Shown: piece after piece, positions 36,444 to 45,250 of the stretch
Position numbering within the stretch: position 1 is the stretch's first letter
Layout of the letters: each line of letters begins with the position of its first letter
Translations under genes and position numbers: made by a program
The notes under the pieces: generated by a model
Told to the model about the DNA's origin: nothing
Database searches by the model: none
Seen by the model: the letters and a program-made list of their open reading frames with translations, nothing else
Assembly (NCBI RefSeq): GCF_011927955.1
Contig: NZ_JAATJN010000001.1
Coordinates: 2,480,001-2,544,000 of the forward strand
From: Brevibacterium marinum
GTDB lineage: Bacteria > Actinomycetota > Actinomycetes > Actinomycetales > Brevibacteriaceae
Length of the DNA: 64,000 nt
Reading direction: 5' to 3'

Positions 36444-38453
36444 GTGGCCAGCAGTTTTTCTGATGCCGTCAAAAGACTACTCGTTGGACGGCCCTTCCGC
36501 AGTGAGGACAGGCGTACGCCGGCGCTGAAGAAGCGCATCGCAATGCCGGTCTTCGCCTCCGACATGCTTTCGTCGGTGGCCTACGCCCCGGACGAGATCC
36601 TGCTGGCACTGTCGCTGACGTCGCTTGTGGCGCTGACAGTGGCACCGTGGATCGGGGTCGCGGTCGGCGCGGTCATCCTTGTGATCGTCGCTTGCTACCG
36701 CATCAACGTCCGGGCCTACCCCTCCGGCGGCGGCGATTACGAGGTGGCGTCGAAGAATCTCGGGCCGCGTGCCGGGCTGGTCGTCGCGGCGGCGCTGCTG
36801 GTCGACTACGTGCTCACCCTGGCAGTGTCGATGACGGTCTTCGCCGCCTACATCACGACGGCGTTTCCGCTCCTGGCTCCCTACCGCGTGCCCGTGGCGA
36901 TCATCGGGATACTGCTCATCACGCTCGCGGGCCTGCGGGGCTCGCGCGCCACTCCTGTCCTGCTCGCGGTTCCGACGTATCTGTTCCTGGGGGCGGTCTT
37001 CCTCACCATGTGCGTGGGGCTGATCCGGGTCGGCACCGGTGACACTCCGCAGGCGGAGACGGCCGACTATACGGTCGTCCACAGCGGCACCGGCGACGAG
37101 GCCACCCTGGGCCTGGCGACGATCCTCATCGTCCTGCGTGCCTTCTCCTCCGGGTCCGTGGCATTGGCCGGCGTGCAGACAGTGGCCACCGCGGTGCCCG
37201 CGTTCAAGAAGCCACGCGGCAAGAACGCCGGCAACACCCTGCTGCTGTCGGGACTGCTGGCAGCGCTGATGCTGACCGGGCTGACCTACCTGGCGTCGGT
37301 GACCGGGATCAAATACGTCGCCGATCCGCATCTCTACCTGGTCAGGCCCGATGGCAGCGCGGTCAGCGCCGAATACGAGCAGGAGCCCGTGCTCGCGCAG
37401 TTGGCCCATGCGATCTTCGACAACGCACCCGTCATGTTCTATCTCGTCGTCCTCGTCGCGGCCCTCGTGCTCATCGTCGCCGCGAACACCGCGGTCGAAG
37501 GGTTCCCAGGTCTGGCCTCCCGACTGGCCAGAGACGGATTCCTGCCTCGCCAGCTGGCGACCAAGGGCGATCGGCTGACGTTCTCCAACGGCATCCTGCT
37601 CCTGGCCTTCGCCGCAATTCTGCTCGTCATAGCGACACGAGCCTCGGCGACGACGCTGATCCAGCTCTACCTCGTCGGCGTCTTCGCGAGCTTCGTTCTC
37701 GGGCAGGCGGGCATGGTCCTGCACTGGAACAAGCGCCTGCGCCTGGCCATCGACTCGAAGGCCCGCGTGCGGATGCACATCAACCGCCTCGTCAACGGTG
37801 CCGGATGTGTCATCGCCTCGGGGGTGCTCCTCGTCGTCATCGTCTCCAAGTTCCTCGCCGGCGCCTGGCTCGCAGTCGTCGCGATGGCCGGCCTCTATCT
37901 GGTGATGGGCGCGATCCAGCGCCACTACTCCCGCGTCGCACGCGAACTCGCCCCGGAAGTCGACGGGGGATCGCGCACGATCCCGTCGAACACCCATGCG
38001 ATCGTCGTGGTCAACGAGATCAACAAGCCGACCCTGCGCGCCCTGGCCTATGCCCGGGTGACGCGTTCGAGCCAGCTCGAGGCCATTACGGTCGCCGTCG
38101 ACGAGGACTCGGCAATCGGTCTGCAGCGCCAGTGGAACGAGATGGAGCTGCCCGTGCCGCTGACGGTCCTCGACTCGCCCTATCGTGAGCTCGTCCGGCC
38201 CCTGCTCGCACATGTGCTCGCGATCCGCCGCCGGTCGCCGCGCGACCTCGTCATCGTCTACATTCCCCAGTTCATCGTGGGACGCTGGTGGGAGCACATC
38301 CTCCACAACCAAGTAGCCTTGAAGCTGCGCACCCGTCTGCTGCTGGTCCCCAACGTCGTCGTGGTCTCAGTTCCCTGGCGGCTGCGTTCCTTCTCCCGGC
38401 AATACGGCGGTGACGGACCCGAGAACGACGACCCACTGTACAGACAGGCTTGA
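36444..38453 (+). CDS. APC-superfamily permease
   Basis: About 669 residues, 12 hydrophobic helices followed by a soluble C-terminal domain of about 150 residues. Typical family segments include PVFASDMLSSVAYAPDEI, AYPSGGGDYEVASKNLG and AANTAVEGFPGLASRLA. The same gene stands next to ceoBC in mycobacteria (Rv2690c type). Potassium or amino acid transport has been suggested; the substrate is unproved. GTG codons at 36438 and 36444 are both possible starts. The TRAM methyltransferase gene follows after 5 bp. Confidence 0.82.
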   Translation: MASSFSDAVKRLLVGRPFRSEDRRTPALKKRIAMPVFASDMLSSVAYAPDEILLALSLTSLVALTVAPWIGVAVGAVILVIVACYRINVRAYPSGGGDYEVASKNLGPRAGLVVAAALLVDYVLTLAVSMTVFAAYITTAFPLLAPYRVPVAIIGILLITLAGLRGSRATPVLLAVPTYLFLGAVFLTMCVGLIRVGTGDTPQAETADYTVVHSGTGDEATLGLATILIVLRAFSSGSVALAGVQTVATAVPAFKKPRGKNAGNTLLLSGLLAALMLTGLTYLASVTGIKYVADPHLYLVRPDGSAVSAEYEQEPVLAQLAHAIFDNAPVMFYLVVLVAALVLIVAANTAVEGFPGLASRLARDGFLPRQLATKGDRLTFSNGILLLAFAAILLVIATRASATTLIQLYLVGVFASFVLGQAGMVLHWNKRLRLAIDSKARVRMHINRLVNGAGCVIASGVLLVVIVSKFLAGAWLAVVAMAGLYLVMGAIQRHYSRVARELAPEVDGGSRTIPSNTHAIVVVNEINKPTLRALAYARVTRSSQLEAITVAVDEDSAIGLQRQWNEMELPVPLTVLDSPYRELVRPLLAHVLAIRRRSPRDLVIVYIPQFIVGRWWEHILHNQVALKLRTRLLLVPNVVVVSVPWRLRSFSRQYGGDGPENDDPLYRQA

Positions 38454-38458
38454 CACCG

Positions 38459-39772
38459 ATGAGCGCACCTTCTGCCGAAGAGATCCCGGCCATGGATCTG
38501 ACCCTGCACATTGAGAGCCCTGCCGCCGGGGGCACCAGCATCGCCCGCCACGAGGGGCAGGTCGTCTTCGTCACCGGCGCGATCCCGGGGGAGACCGTTC
38601 GCGCCCGCACCGAGGCGGGACCGGCCGCGAAATTCCTCCGGGCCGACGTCACCGAGGTGATCGAGGCCTCCGATTTCCGTATCACCGACCGTCGCCGGCA
38701 GTTCCTCACCGAGGACGCCGATGACTCGCATCTCTTCGGAGGGATGGAGTTCGCCCATGTCGACCTCGCCCACAGTCGTGAGCTCAAGGCCGAAGTCCTG
38801 GGCGACCAACTTTCCCGCATCGGTCATATCGACCGTGAGGTCGAGGTCGCTGCCGCACCGGGAGAGAGCACAGGGCTGAACTGGAGAACCCGGGTCCAGT
38901 TGGCCGTCGACGCCGACGGACGCCTGGGCATGCTGGCTCCGCGCTCCCACGATGTCGTGCCCCTGGCCTCGGCTCCCTTGGCGACCCGAGCCATCGCCGA
39001 GGTTGCCCTGACACAGCTGCGTCTGCCCGGCGCCGATCGGCTCGAGTTCGCCTGGTCGGGTGATCGCGGAGCCGTGATCGTGCGCGGCGACGCCGATCCT
39101 TCCGTGGTGGCCGAGCTCGCCCAGGCCCTGCCCACGCGATGGTCGGTGCTCGCAGATGCGAGAAGCGGAACCGGCCGCAGGAGAGTCGGCACCACGGGCG
39201 GGCATACCAAGCTGTCCGTGGTCAGGGGAGACGACCAGCTGATCGAAAGGGTCTCCGGGCGTGACTTCAGAGTCGCGGCCGACGGGTTCTGGCAGGTCCA
39301 CGAACATGCTCCGCAGCTGCTGAGCGCGCAGGTCAACTCCGCGCTGAGTGAAGCGACGCGAATGGTCACCGATCTCTACTGCGGTGTGGGGCTGTTGGGA
39401 ATCAGCGCTGCCAGTGCCACCGGTGCCCGACTCTACGGGGTCGAAGGGGCGAAGTCGGCGATCGAGAACGCGAAGGTGAACGCAAAGGGCCTCAAGGCCG
39501 CCTTCGATGCGACTCGGGCAGATCGTGTGACGATTCCGAACTCGGATGTCATCATTCTCGACCCTCCGCGTTCCGGCGCGGGAAAAGCAGTCGCTCGAGC
39601 CCTGCTCGACTCGAACGCGAGGACGATCGTCTATGTCTCCTGCGATGCGGCCACACTGGCTCGGGACCTGGCGATTCTGGTCGGCGGAGGATTCGCCATC
39701 GAGAGCCTGCGCGGCTTCGACCTGTTCCCACTGACCGCCCACTTGGAAACGGTCACCGTCCTCAGACGATGA
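38459..39772 (+). CDS. TRAM-domain SAM-dependent RNA methyltransferase (TrmA/RlmD family)
   Basis: 437 residues: an N-terminal TRAM domain (about 10-70), a middle domain and a Rossmann methyltransferase domain with VTDLYCGVGLLGISAA. ILDPPRSGAG and VSCDAATLARDL supply the catalytic region, including the nucleophilic cysteine. The four-cysteine iron-sulfur motif of RlmD is absent. It makes 5-methyluridine in tRNA or rRNA in related proteins; the exact target is unknown here. Confidence 0.85.
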   Translation: MSAPSAEEIPAMDLTLHIESPAAGGTSIARHEGQVVFVTGAIPGETVRARTEAGPAAKFLRADVTEVIEASDFRITDRRRQFLTEDADDSHLFGGMEFAHVDLAHSRELKAEVLGDQLSRIGHIDREVEVAAAPGESTGLNWRTRVQLAVDADGRLGMLAPRSHDVVPLASAPLATRAIAEVALTQLRLPGADRLEFAWSGDRGAVIVRGDADPSVVAELAQALPTRWSVLADARSGTGRRRVGTTGGHTKLSVVRGDDQLIERVSGRDFRVAADGFWQVHEHAPQLLSAQVNSALSEATRMVTDLYCGVGLLGISAASATGARLYGVEGAKSAIENAKVNAKGLKAAFDATRADRVTIPNSDVIILDPPRSGAGKAVARALLDSNARTIVYVSCDAATLARDLAILVGGGFAIESLRGFDLFPLTAHLETVTVLRR

Positions 39773-39843
39773 CCGTATCTCGGCGTCGGCCTACCTCGGC
39801 GAGGACAGGGCTTCACACACGCCCACCTCGGCGGCGGGTGATC

Positions 39844-40035
39844 CTATACTCGTGTCCTCTGGGGGAGGAGGACGAGGACGATGAGGGCGATGAAGGTCGT
39901 GAGGAAGCCCCACAGGCCCCACCAGCCGGCCGATCGGCCCTTCTCGCTCGCCAGTGTTCGACAGATGACGGCGAAGATGATGCCGACGAGGAGTGCGCCG
40001 AAGCCGAAACCGGCTCCGAGGGTGAATGGGTCCAT
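39844..40035 (-). CDS. Small two-helix membrane protein
   Basis: 63 residues with two hydrophobic helices (GAGFGFGALLVGIIFAVI and LWGFLTTFIALIVLVLL) joined by a short basic loop. GGAG lies a suitable distance before the ATG at 40035. No function is recognised. It converges on the methyltransferase gene and is divergent from acnA. Confidence 0.6.
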   Translation of the reverse strand: MDPFTLGAGFGFGALLVGIIFAVICRTLASEKGRSAGWWGLWGFLTTFIALIVLVLLPQRTRV

Positions 40036-40170
40036 GAGTGGCTCCTTGCTCGCAGCTGCTGATATGACCTCAGCCTAGGGAGGCGGTAGGTCTCTTCGCG
40101 CTGGAGTTCTCCGGATCTCTGCCGGGGGAAAACCCGATCGTCGGTTCCCCGACAGGCCCGGTTCCGTAGG

Positions 40171-40218
40171 TGGTCAAGCCCGGGCAAATGAGATAGAATT
40201 TATCTTGACGTCAAGATA
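40171..40218 (+). promoter_or_regulatory. acnA promoter with an 18-bp palindromic operator
   Basis: TGGTCA (40171-40176) and TAGAAT (40194-40199) are 17 bp apart. TATCTTGACGTCAAGATA (40201-40218) is a perfect palindrome that would lie on the transcription start. A repressor of acnA probably binds here; its identity is not shown in the window. Confidence 0.6.
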
Positions 40219-40311
40219 CTTTTGGAAACAACTGTGTCGCGTAAATCGGTGCGCGATGCATGGGTTTGCCCGGTTTCTTGGATGAGTGTCGGATGAAACA
40301 GGAGAATCACG

Positions 40312-42996
40312 ATGAGCAACGTCGATACGTTCAAATCGAAGAGCACCCTGACCGTGGGCGATACGGATTATGAGATCTATCGCCTGGACCAGGTCCCAGG
40401 TGCAGAGAATCTTCCATTCAGCCTCAAGGTGCTGATGGAGAATCTGCTGCGCACTGAAGACGGTGCGAACATCACTTCGGAGCATATCGAAGCCCTCGGC
40501 AACTGGGACCCCAGTGCCGAACCGGCTACGGAAATTCAATTCACCCCGGCCCGAGTGGTCATGCAGGACTTCACCGGCGTGCCCTGCATCGTCGACCTCG
40601 CGACAATGCGTGAGAAGGTCGTCGAGCTCGGCGGGTCCCCGGATCAGGTCAACCCGCTGGCCCCGGCCGAGCTGGTCATCGACCACTCGGTCCAGATCGA
40701 CAACTTCGGCACCGCCGAGGCGATCGAACTCAACATGGACATGGAGTACAAGCGCAACGGTGAGCGTTACCAGTTCCTGCGCTGGGGCCAGACGGCCTTC
40801 GACGACTTCAAGGTCGTTCCTCCGGGCATGGGTATCGTCCACCAGGTCAACATCGAGCACCTCGCACGCGTCGTCATGCCGCGTGAGGTCGACGGTGTCC
40901 TCCGCGCCTACCCGGATACCCTGGTCGGCACCGACTCCCACACCACCATGGTCAACGGCCTCGGTGTGCTCGGTTGGGGCGTCGGCGGCATCGAGGCAGA
41001 GGCGGCCATGCTCGGCCAGCCCGTCTCGATGCTCATCCCTCGCGTGGTCGGCTTCAAGCTGACCGGCGAGATCCCTGCCGGAGTGACCGCGACGGATGTC
41101 GTGCTCACGATCACCGACATGTTGCGTCAGCATGGAGCGGTCGGCAAGTTCGTCGAGTTCTACGGCGACGGTGTGGCCTCGGTGCCGCTGGCCAACCGTG
41201 CCACGATCGGCAACATGAGTCCCGAATTCGGTTCGACCGCCGCGATCTTCCCGATCGACGAGGTCACCATCGACTACATGAAGCTGACCGGCCGTTCGGC
41301 CGAGCAGATCCAGCTGGTCGAGGACTACGCGAAGGCTCAGGGCCTGTGGCACGACCCGAGCAGGGAAGTCGAGTACTCGGAGTACCTCGAGCTCGATCTG
41401 GCCTCCGTCGTGCCGTCGATCTCCGGACCGAAGCGCCCGCAGGATCGCATCGAACTCTCCGACGCGAAGAACCAGTTCGCCAAGGACATCCACAACTACT
41501 CGCAGCCCGGCGAGGAGAACAAGTCGGCCTCCGTCACCACCGGCGACGGAGCCAACTTCGAGCTGGCCAACGGAGCCGTGGCGATCGCGTCGATCACCTC
41601 GTGCACCAACACCTCGAACCCCTCGGTGATGATGGCCGCCGGACTCCTGGCCCGCAACGCCCGCAAGCGCGGTCTGAACTCCAAGCCGTGGGTCAAGACC
41701 TCGATCGCACCGGGTTCGAAGGTCGTCACCGAGTACTACAACAAGGCCGGTCTCATCGAGGACCTCGAGGCGCTCAACTTCTTCGTCGTCGGCTATGGCT
41801 GCACCACCTGCATCGGCAACTCGGGTCCGCTCGACTCCGAGATCTCGGAGAGCATTCAGGACAACGACCTCGCCGTCAGCGCAGTCCTCTCCGGCAACCG
41901 CAACTTCGAAGGCCGCATCAGCCCCGATGTGAAGATGAACTACCTCGCATCGCCTCCGCTGGTCATCGCCTACGCTCTGGCGGGAACCATGGACTTCGAC
42001 TTCGAGAACCAGCCGCTGGGCCAGGACTCGGAAGGCGTGGACGTCTACCTCAAGGATCTGTGGCCCTCGCCCGAAGAGGTCGAGTCGGTCATCTCCTCGT
42101 CGATCTCGACCGATATGTTCGACAACGAATACGGCCGGATCTTCGAGGGTGACGAGCGCTGGCAGCAGCTGCAGACGCCAGAAGGTGCGATCTTCGAGTG
42201 GGACGATGAGTCGACCTACGTGCGCAAACCGACATTCTTCGACGGCATGGGACTCGAGGCGGAACCCGTGACCGACATCAAGGGCGCACGCGTGCTGGCC
42301 AAGCTCGGCGACTCGGTCACGACCGACCACATCTCGCCCGCAGGCTCCTTCAAGGCCGACACGCCGGCCGGCAGGTACCTCACCGACCACGGTGTCGAGC
42401 GCAAGGACTTCAACTCCTTCGGCTCGCGTCGCGGAAACCACGAGGTGATGATCCGCGGCACGTTCGCGAACATCCGTCTGCAGAACCTGCTCCTCGACGG
42501 AGTCCAGGGTGGCTTCACCCGCGACTTCACCCAGGAGGGTGGTCCCCAGACCTCGATCTACGACGCCTCCGTGAACTACGCGGAGGCCGATACGCCTCTC
42601 GTCATCCTCGGTGGGAAGGAGTACGGCTCGGGGTCCTCGCGTGACTGGGCGGCGAAGGGCACCAAGCTGCTCGGGGTCGAAGCCGTCATCACCGAGAGCT
42701 TCGAGCGCATCCACCGTTCGAACCTCATCGGCATGGGTGTGCTCCCTCTGCAGTTCCCCGCGGGAGAATCGGCCGACTCACTGGGCCTCGACGGTACGGA
42801 GACCTTCGCGATCTCCGGCATCACCGAGCTCAACGACGGCGCCACTCCGAAGACCGTCAAGGTTTCGGCCGCGAAGGAAGACGGAACCACCGTCGACTTC
42901 GACGCAGTGGTCCGCATCGACACCCCGGGTGAAGCCGACTACTACCGCAACGGGGGCATCCTGCAGTACGTGCTTCGCCAACTTGCCGGTAGTTGA
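40312..42996 (+). CDS. acnA: Aconitate hydratase A
   Basis: TCA-cycle enzyme that interconverts citrate and isocitrate through a [4Fe-4S] cluster; 894 residues. Cluster cysteines are in SCTNTSNP (about residue 430) and [11 protein letters not shown] (about 497-500). [19 protein letters not shown] and the C-terminal [15 protein letters not shown] are further signatures. AGGAG precedes the ATG. The final codons ([10 protein letters not shown]) fall in a 35-bp sequence repeated at 60032, so accessory DNA has used this gene end as a site without breaking the protein. Confidence 0.96.
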   Translation: MSNVDTFKSKSTLTVGDTDYEIYRLDQVPGAENLPFSLKVLMENLLRTEDGANITSEHIEALGNWDPSAEPATEIQFTPARVVMQDFTGVPCIVDLATMREKVVELGGSPDQVNPLAPAELVIDHSVQIDNFGTAEAIELNMDMEYKRNGERYQFLRWGQTAFDDFKVVPPGMGIVHQVNIEHLARVVMPREVDGVLRAYPDTLVGTDSHTTMVNGLGVLGWGVGGIEAEAAMLGQPVSMLIPRVVGFKLTGEIPAGVTATDVVLTITDMLRQHGAVGKFVEFYGDGVASVPLANRATIGNMSPEFGSTAAIFPIDEVTIDYMKLTGRSAEQIQLVEDYAKAQGLWHDPSREVEYSEYLELDLASVVPSISGPKRPQDRIELSDAKNQFAKDIHNYSQPGEENKSASVTTGDGANFELANGAVAIASITSCTNTSNPSVMMAAGLLARNARKRGLNSKPWVKTSIAPGSKVVTEYYNKAGLIEDLEALNFFVVGYGCTTCIGNSGPLDSEISESIQDNDLAVSAVLSGNRNFEGRISPDVKMNYLASPPLVIAYALAGTMDFDFENQPLGQDSEGVDVYLKDLWPSPEEVESVISSSISTDMFDNEYGRIFEGDERWQQLQTPEGAIFEWDDESTYVRKPTFFDGMGLEAEPVTDIKGARVLAKLGDSVTTDHISPAGSFKADTPAGRYLTDHGVERKDFNSFGSRRGNHEVMIRGTFANIRLQNLLLDGVQGGFTRDFTQEGGPQTSIYDASVNYAEADTPLVILGGKEYGSGSSRDWAAKGTKLLGVEAVITESFERIHRSNLIGMGVLPLQFPAGESADSLGLDGTETFAISGITELNDGATPKTVKVSAAKEDGTTVDFDAVVRIDTPGEADYYRNGGILQYVLRQLAGS

Positions 42997-42998
42997 GC
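42964..42998 (+). repeat. acnA-end direct repeat, left copy (candidate attachment site)
   Basis: The last 11 codons of acnA and the stop. The same 35 bp with two mismatches occurs at 60032-60066. Weaker similarity runs on for about 190 bp through the hairpin and the end of a convergent gene. Confidence 0.7.
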
Positions 42999-43063
42999 TG
43001 AACCGCTCAGATAGAAGGCGATCTGACAGCTGACATGCCCGCTTATGTGTAGCTCTAGCGTCT

Positions 43064-43108
43064 CACACATGCGCCCCGTCAGGCTCTGGCCTGACGGGGC
43101 CATGTGTG
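43064..43108. terminator. acnA terminator hairpin
   Basis: Outer CACACATG/CATGTGTG and inner CCCCGTCAGG/CCTGACGGGG stems with a 6-nt loop. A diverged counterpart lies at 60133-60176. Confidence 0.75.
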
Positions 43109-43118
43109 TGGCTATGGT

Positions 43119-43188
43119 TCAGTCGAGGTGGCGACGCCAGAACGGGTCGTCTGCCCAGTCGCCGATGTCTCTAGCGCGCAGTTGCATG
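43119..43188 (-). pseudogene. 3' fragment of a small convergent gene
   Basis: On the minus strand the frame ends LRARDIGDWADDPFWRRHLD then stop. The same ending occurs in the gene at 60209 (LRGMGIPQDWADDPS). Upstream of the LR codons the similarity stops abruptly at about 43188, and the sequence that should lie upstream of this gene reappears only at 46233. The gene body was therefore replaced by the 3-kb defence block. The product is not recognised. Confidence 0.55.
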
Positions 43189-43281
43189 GCCAGTCTTCAG
43201 AGCGAATCCAGAGCCCGGCCAACGCATTGACTTAGTGAGGCTGGCGATTCATGAAGGCCTCGTCCTGCTCCGTCGGCCCGT

Positions 43282-43367
43282 TTGGTCCGTGTGAACCGAT
43301 GCCGTAAGCTAGTACCAACACGACAGGTCCGCTTCTCTAGATGAGACGCGGGCCTGTTCTCTTTCTG
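43282..43367 (+). ncRNA. Promoter and terminator-like leader upstream of the Abi gene
   Basis: TTGGTC (43282-43287) and TAAGCT (43305-43310) are spaced by 17 bp. Just downstream ACAGGTCCGC (43323-43332) pairs with GCGGGCCTGT (43348-43357), followed by TCTCTTTCTG. A short RNA or an attenuator would end here, 33 bp before the Abi start. Some Abi_2-type toxins are controlled by an upstream RNA, so a regulatory RNA is possible but unproved. The preceding 43189-43281 shows no gene. Confidence 0.4.
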
Positions 43368-43399
43368 CCCCGCGCCGGGGACACGAGGACGATAAGCAG

Positions 43400-44932
43400 A
43401 TGAGCACGCCGGACAGCACCTACGCCAAGCCATTCCTGACGATCCCCGAGCAGATCCAGCGGCTGCGCACGCGGGGCATGGACTGCGGAACAGAGACCTT
43501 CGCTGCCGGCGTCCTCGAACGCTACGGGTACTACCGGCTGTCGGGGTACTGGCACCTCTACCGAGCTCGACCCGAGCCTCCTGCAGACCGTTTCGACAAG
43601 GACGGCCGCGAGATCCGCCTGGACTCGTTCATGCCCGAGACGAGCCTGGCCCACGTGGTCGCCCTGTACGAGTTCGACCACGAGCTGCGGACCCGTCTAA
43701 GTGACTTCATCAGCATGGTCGAAACGTCGTTCCGGTTCCACATCGGTCACCGGCTCGGCAGGGCGGACCGATTCGCCCATCGGCGGCCGGACGACCTTGG
43801 CGCGCTCCGGTCGGCGGACCCGAGTGAGTCTCCCGAGCCGACCACTGCCTACCGCGAATGGCTCGAGGAGTACGACCGCCACGAGAAGCGCGCACGCGGA
43901 GACTTCGTCGTGCACTTCCGCGAGACATACGGTCCACATCTGCCGATCTGGGTCGCCACGGAGGTGATGTCGTTCGGCGTCCTGAGCGGCCTTTACGACC
44001 TGATGCCCCAGGGCGATCAGGAGATCCTCGCCGCGCGCTTCCAAATCTGCACCGCCGACGGTAGCGGCGACCGCGGTGCACTGAGCAATTGGCTTAACAA
44101 CATCCGCAACGTCCGGAACATCTGTGCGCATTACGGCCGCTTGTGGAACCGTACGTTCGACGTGGTCATCGACGCACCGGGACAGACACGCGCGGACCCG
44201 AGCCACCTTCTGGCTTCGCTCGCGGACAAGGGCGTGGATAACAAGCTCTATGGCGTGCTGCTCATCTTGCGTCACCTCATGTTGAGCATCGCGCCGGAGC
44301 GGTCGGATGTCGTCGACTTCGCGGACTTCATTGAAGCCAGGTCGCAGGAGATTGGATTCTCAATGTTGCAGCTCGGGTTTCCCGACGATTGGCGGAGCAG
44401 CCCTGTATGGGACCGGGGCCTCGCACTCGACACTTCGCCCATGCTGGCGGCGAGTCTGCTTGACCGTGCTGAGTGTCGGACGGCCGCCGAGACGCGAGCG
44501 TCGTTGACTGGCGCAGAGGTCATCGACGCCGAGTACGATCGGACGCCAGAGCAGGCCGCGCGAGCGATGAAGGCGGCTCAACGCAGCCTGTTGCGGGCCT
44601 ATCGGAAATACCAAGTCGTAATCGAGGTCGAACTCGGGAAGACCAGGCACTATCCCGCTTTCCAGTTCCGTGACGGCAAAATCATCGACGCCCTCGCGGA
44701 AATTAACAGAATGTTCGTCACCACATACGCAGACACAGACCCAACACTGCTCGCGTCTGCGCTGTTGGACTGGTGGCAGACATCGCACTCTGGATTACCG
44801 AAGGGTCCGGACGGCTCGGATCGATCGCCGGCCGACCTGCTGCACTCAGTATCCGAGCGGGACTTCACAGCGGCAGTCGAGGAGGCCGGTGCGATGAGCA
44901 GCTTCGTCGCGCCGAGCAGGATGAGCTCGTAG
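43400..44932 (+). CDS. Abi_2 (AbiD/AbiF)-family HEPN protein with C-terminal MbcA/ParS-like extension
   Basis: 510 residues. The first 330 or so form an Abi_2 abortive-infection domain: FLTIPEQIQRLRTRGM, YGYYRLSGYWHLYR and LPIWVATEVMSFGVLSGLY. The HEPN ribonuclease motif Rx4H is RNICAH (Arg239, His244) in RNVRNICAHYGRLWNR. Such proteins cleave RNA and stop growth upon phage infection. The last 100 residues (YPAFQF at 418, LLDWWQ, SPADLL at 476) resemble the toxin-binding domain of MbcA/ParS antitoxins; this second call is my reading and uncertain. The very end runs into antisense of a GlcG-like fragment, so the original 3' end may be lost. Confidence 0.72.
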   Translation: MSTPDSTYAKPFLTIPEQIQRLRTRGMDCGTETFAAGVLERYGYYRLSGYWHLYRARPEPPADRFDKDGREIRLDSFMPETSLAHVVALYEFDHELRTRLSDFISMVETSFRFHIGHRLGRADRFAHRRPDDLGALRSADPSESPEPTTAYREWLEEYDRHEKRARGDFVVHFRETYGPHLPIWVATEVMSFGVLSGLYDLMPQGDQEILAARFQICTADGSGDRGALSNWLNNIRNVRNICAHYGRLWNRTFDVVIDAPGQTRADPSHLLASLADKGVDNKLYGVLLILRHLMLSIAPERSDVVDFADFIEARSQEIGFSMLQLGFPDDWRSSPVWDRGLALDTSPMLAASLLDRAECRTAAETRASLTGAEVIDAEYDRTPEQAARAMKAAQRSLLRAYRKYQVVIEVELGKTRHYPAFQFRDGKIIDALAEINRMFVTTYADTDPTLLASALLDWWQTSHSGLPKGPDGSDRSPADLLHSVSERDFTAAVEEAGAMSSFVAPSRMSS

Positions 44933-44934
44933 CC

Positions 44935-45120
44935 CGTTGCATCGCGGGCGACTTCCGCGTCTTGCTCGGGGGTGCCACCCGGGAGGCCAAGTGCATCTAT
45001 CAGCCGGCCATTGTCGTCAACGATCGGAACGTCTCCGCCTATGAGGAGGAGTTCTCCTTTGGTGTAATCGAAATGTGCGATGAGCTCGCAGGTCTGGAGT
45101 CGTGCGTTCAGGGCGGCCAC
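44935..45120 (-). pseudogene. Fragment of a GlcG/HbpS-family gene
   Basis: The minus-strand frame has GGDVPIVDDNGRLIDALG followed by LPGGTPEQDAEVARDA, matching the C-terminal GG(V/L)PI...GxxGGTxEQD signature of GlcG/HbpS (heme-binding or DUF336) proteins. The N-terminal two thirds are missing, and the frame runs on antisense into the Abi gene without a stop. It is a remnant cut by the incoming Abi gene. The gap 45121-45250 shows nothing else. Confidence 0.5.
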
Positions 45121-45250
45121 GATTGGCTTCGGTCAATCAGCCTTTCTGAGATTCGTTCTAGAGCTCGTGCACCGACGACCACAGACCATCCCGTCGACCC
45201 GGACCAGATTGTTGGTCCTTCTCTGCAAGACGTTCCTGGAGAATGGAGCC

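Noticed and set aside
40174-42714. 846-codon open frame antisense to acnA
   Set aside because: Shadow of codon bias in a high-GC gene; its translation has no family motifs and acnA is certain.
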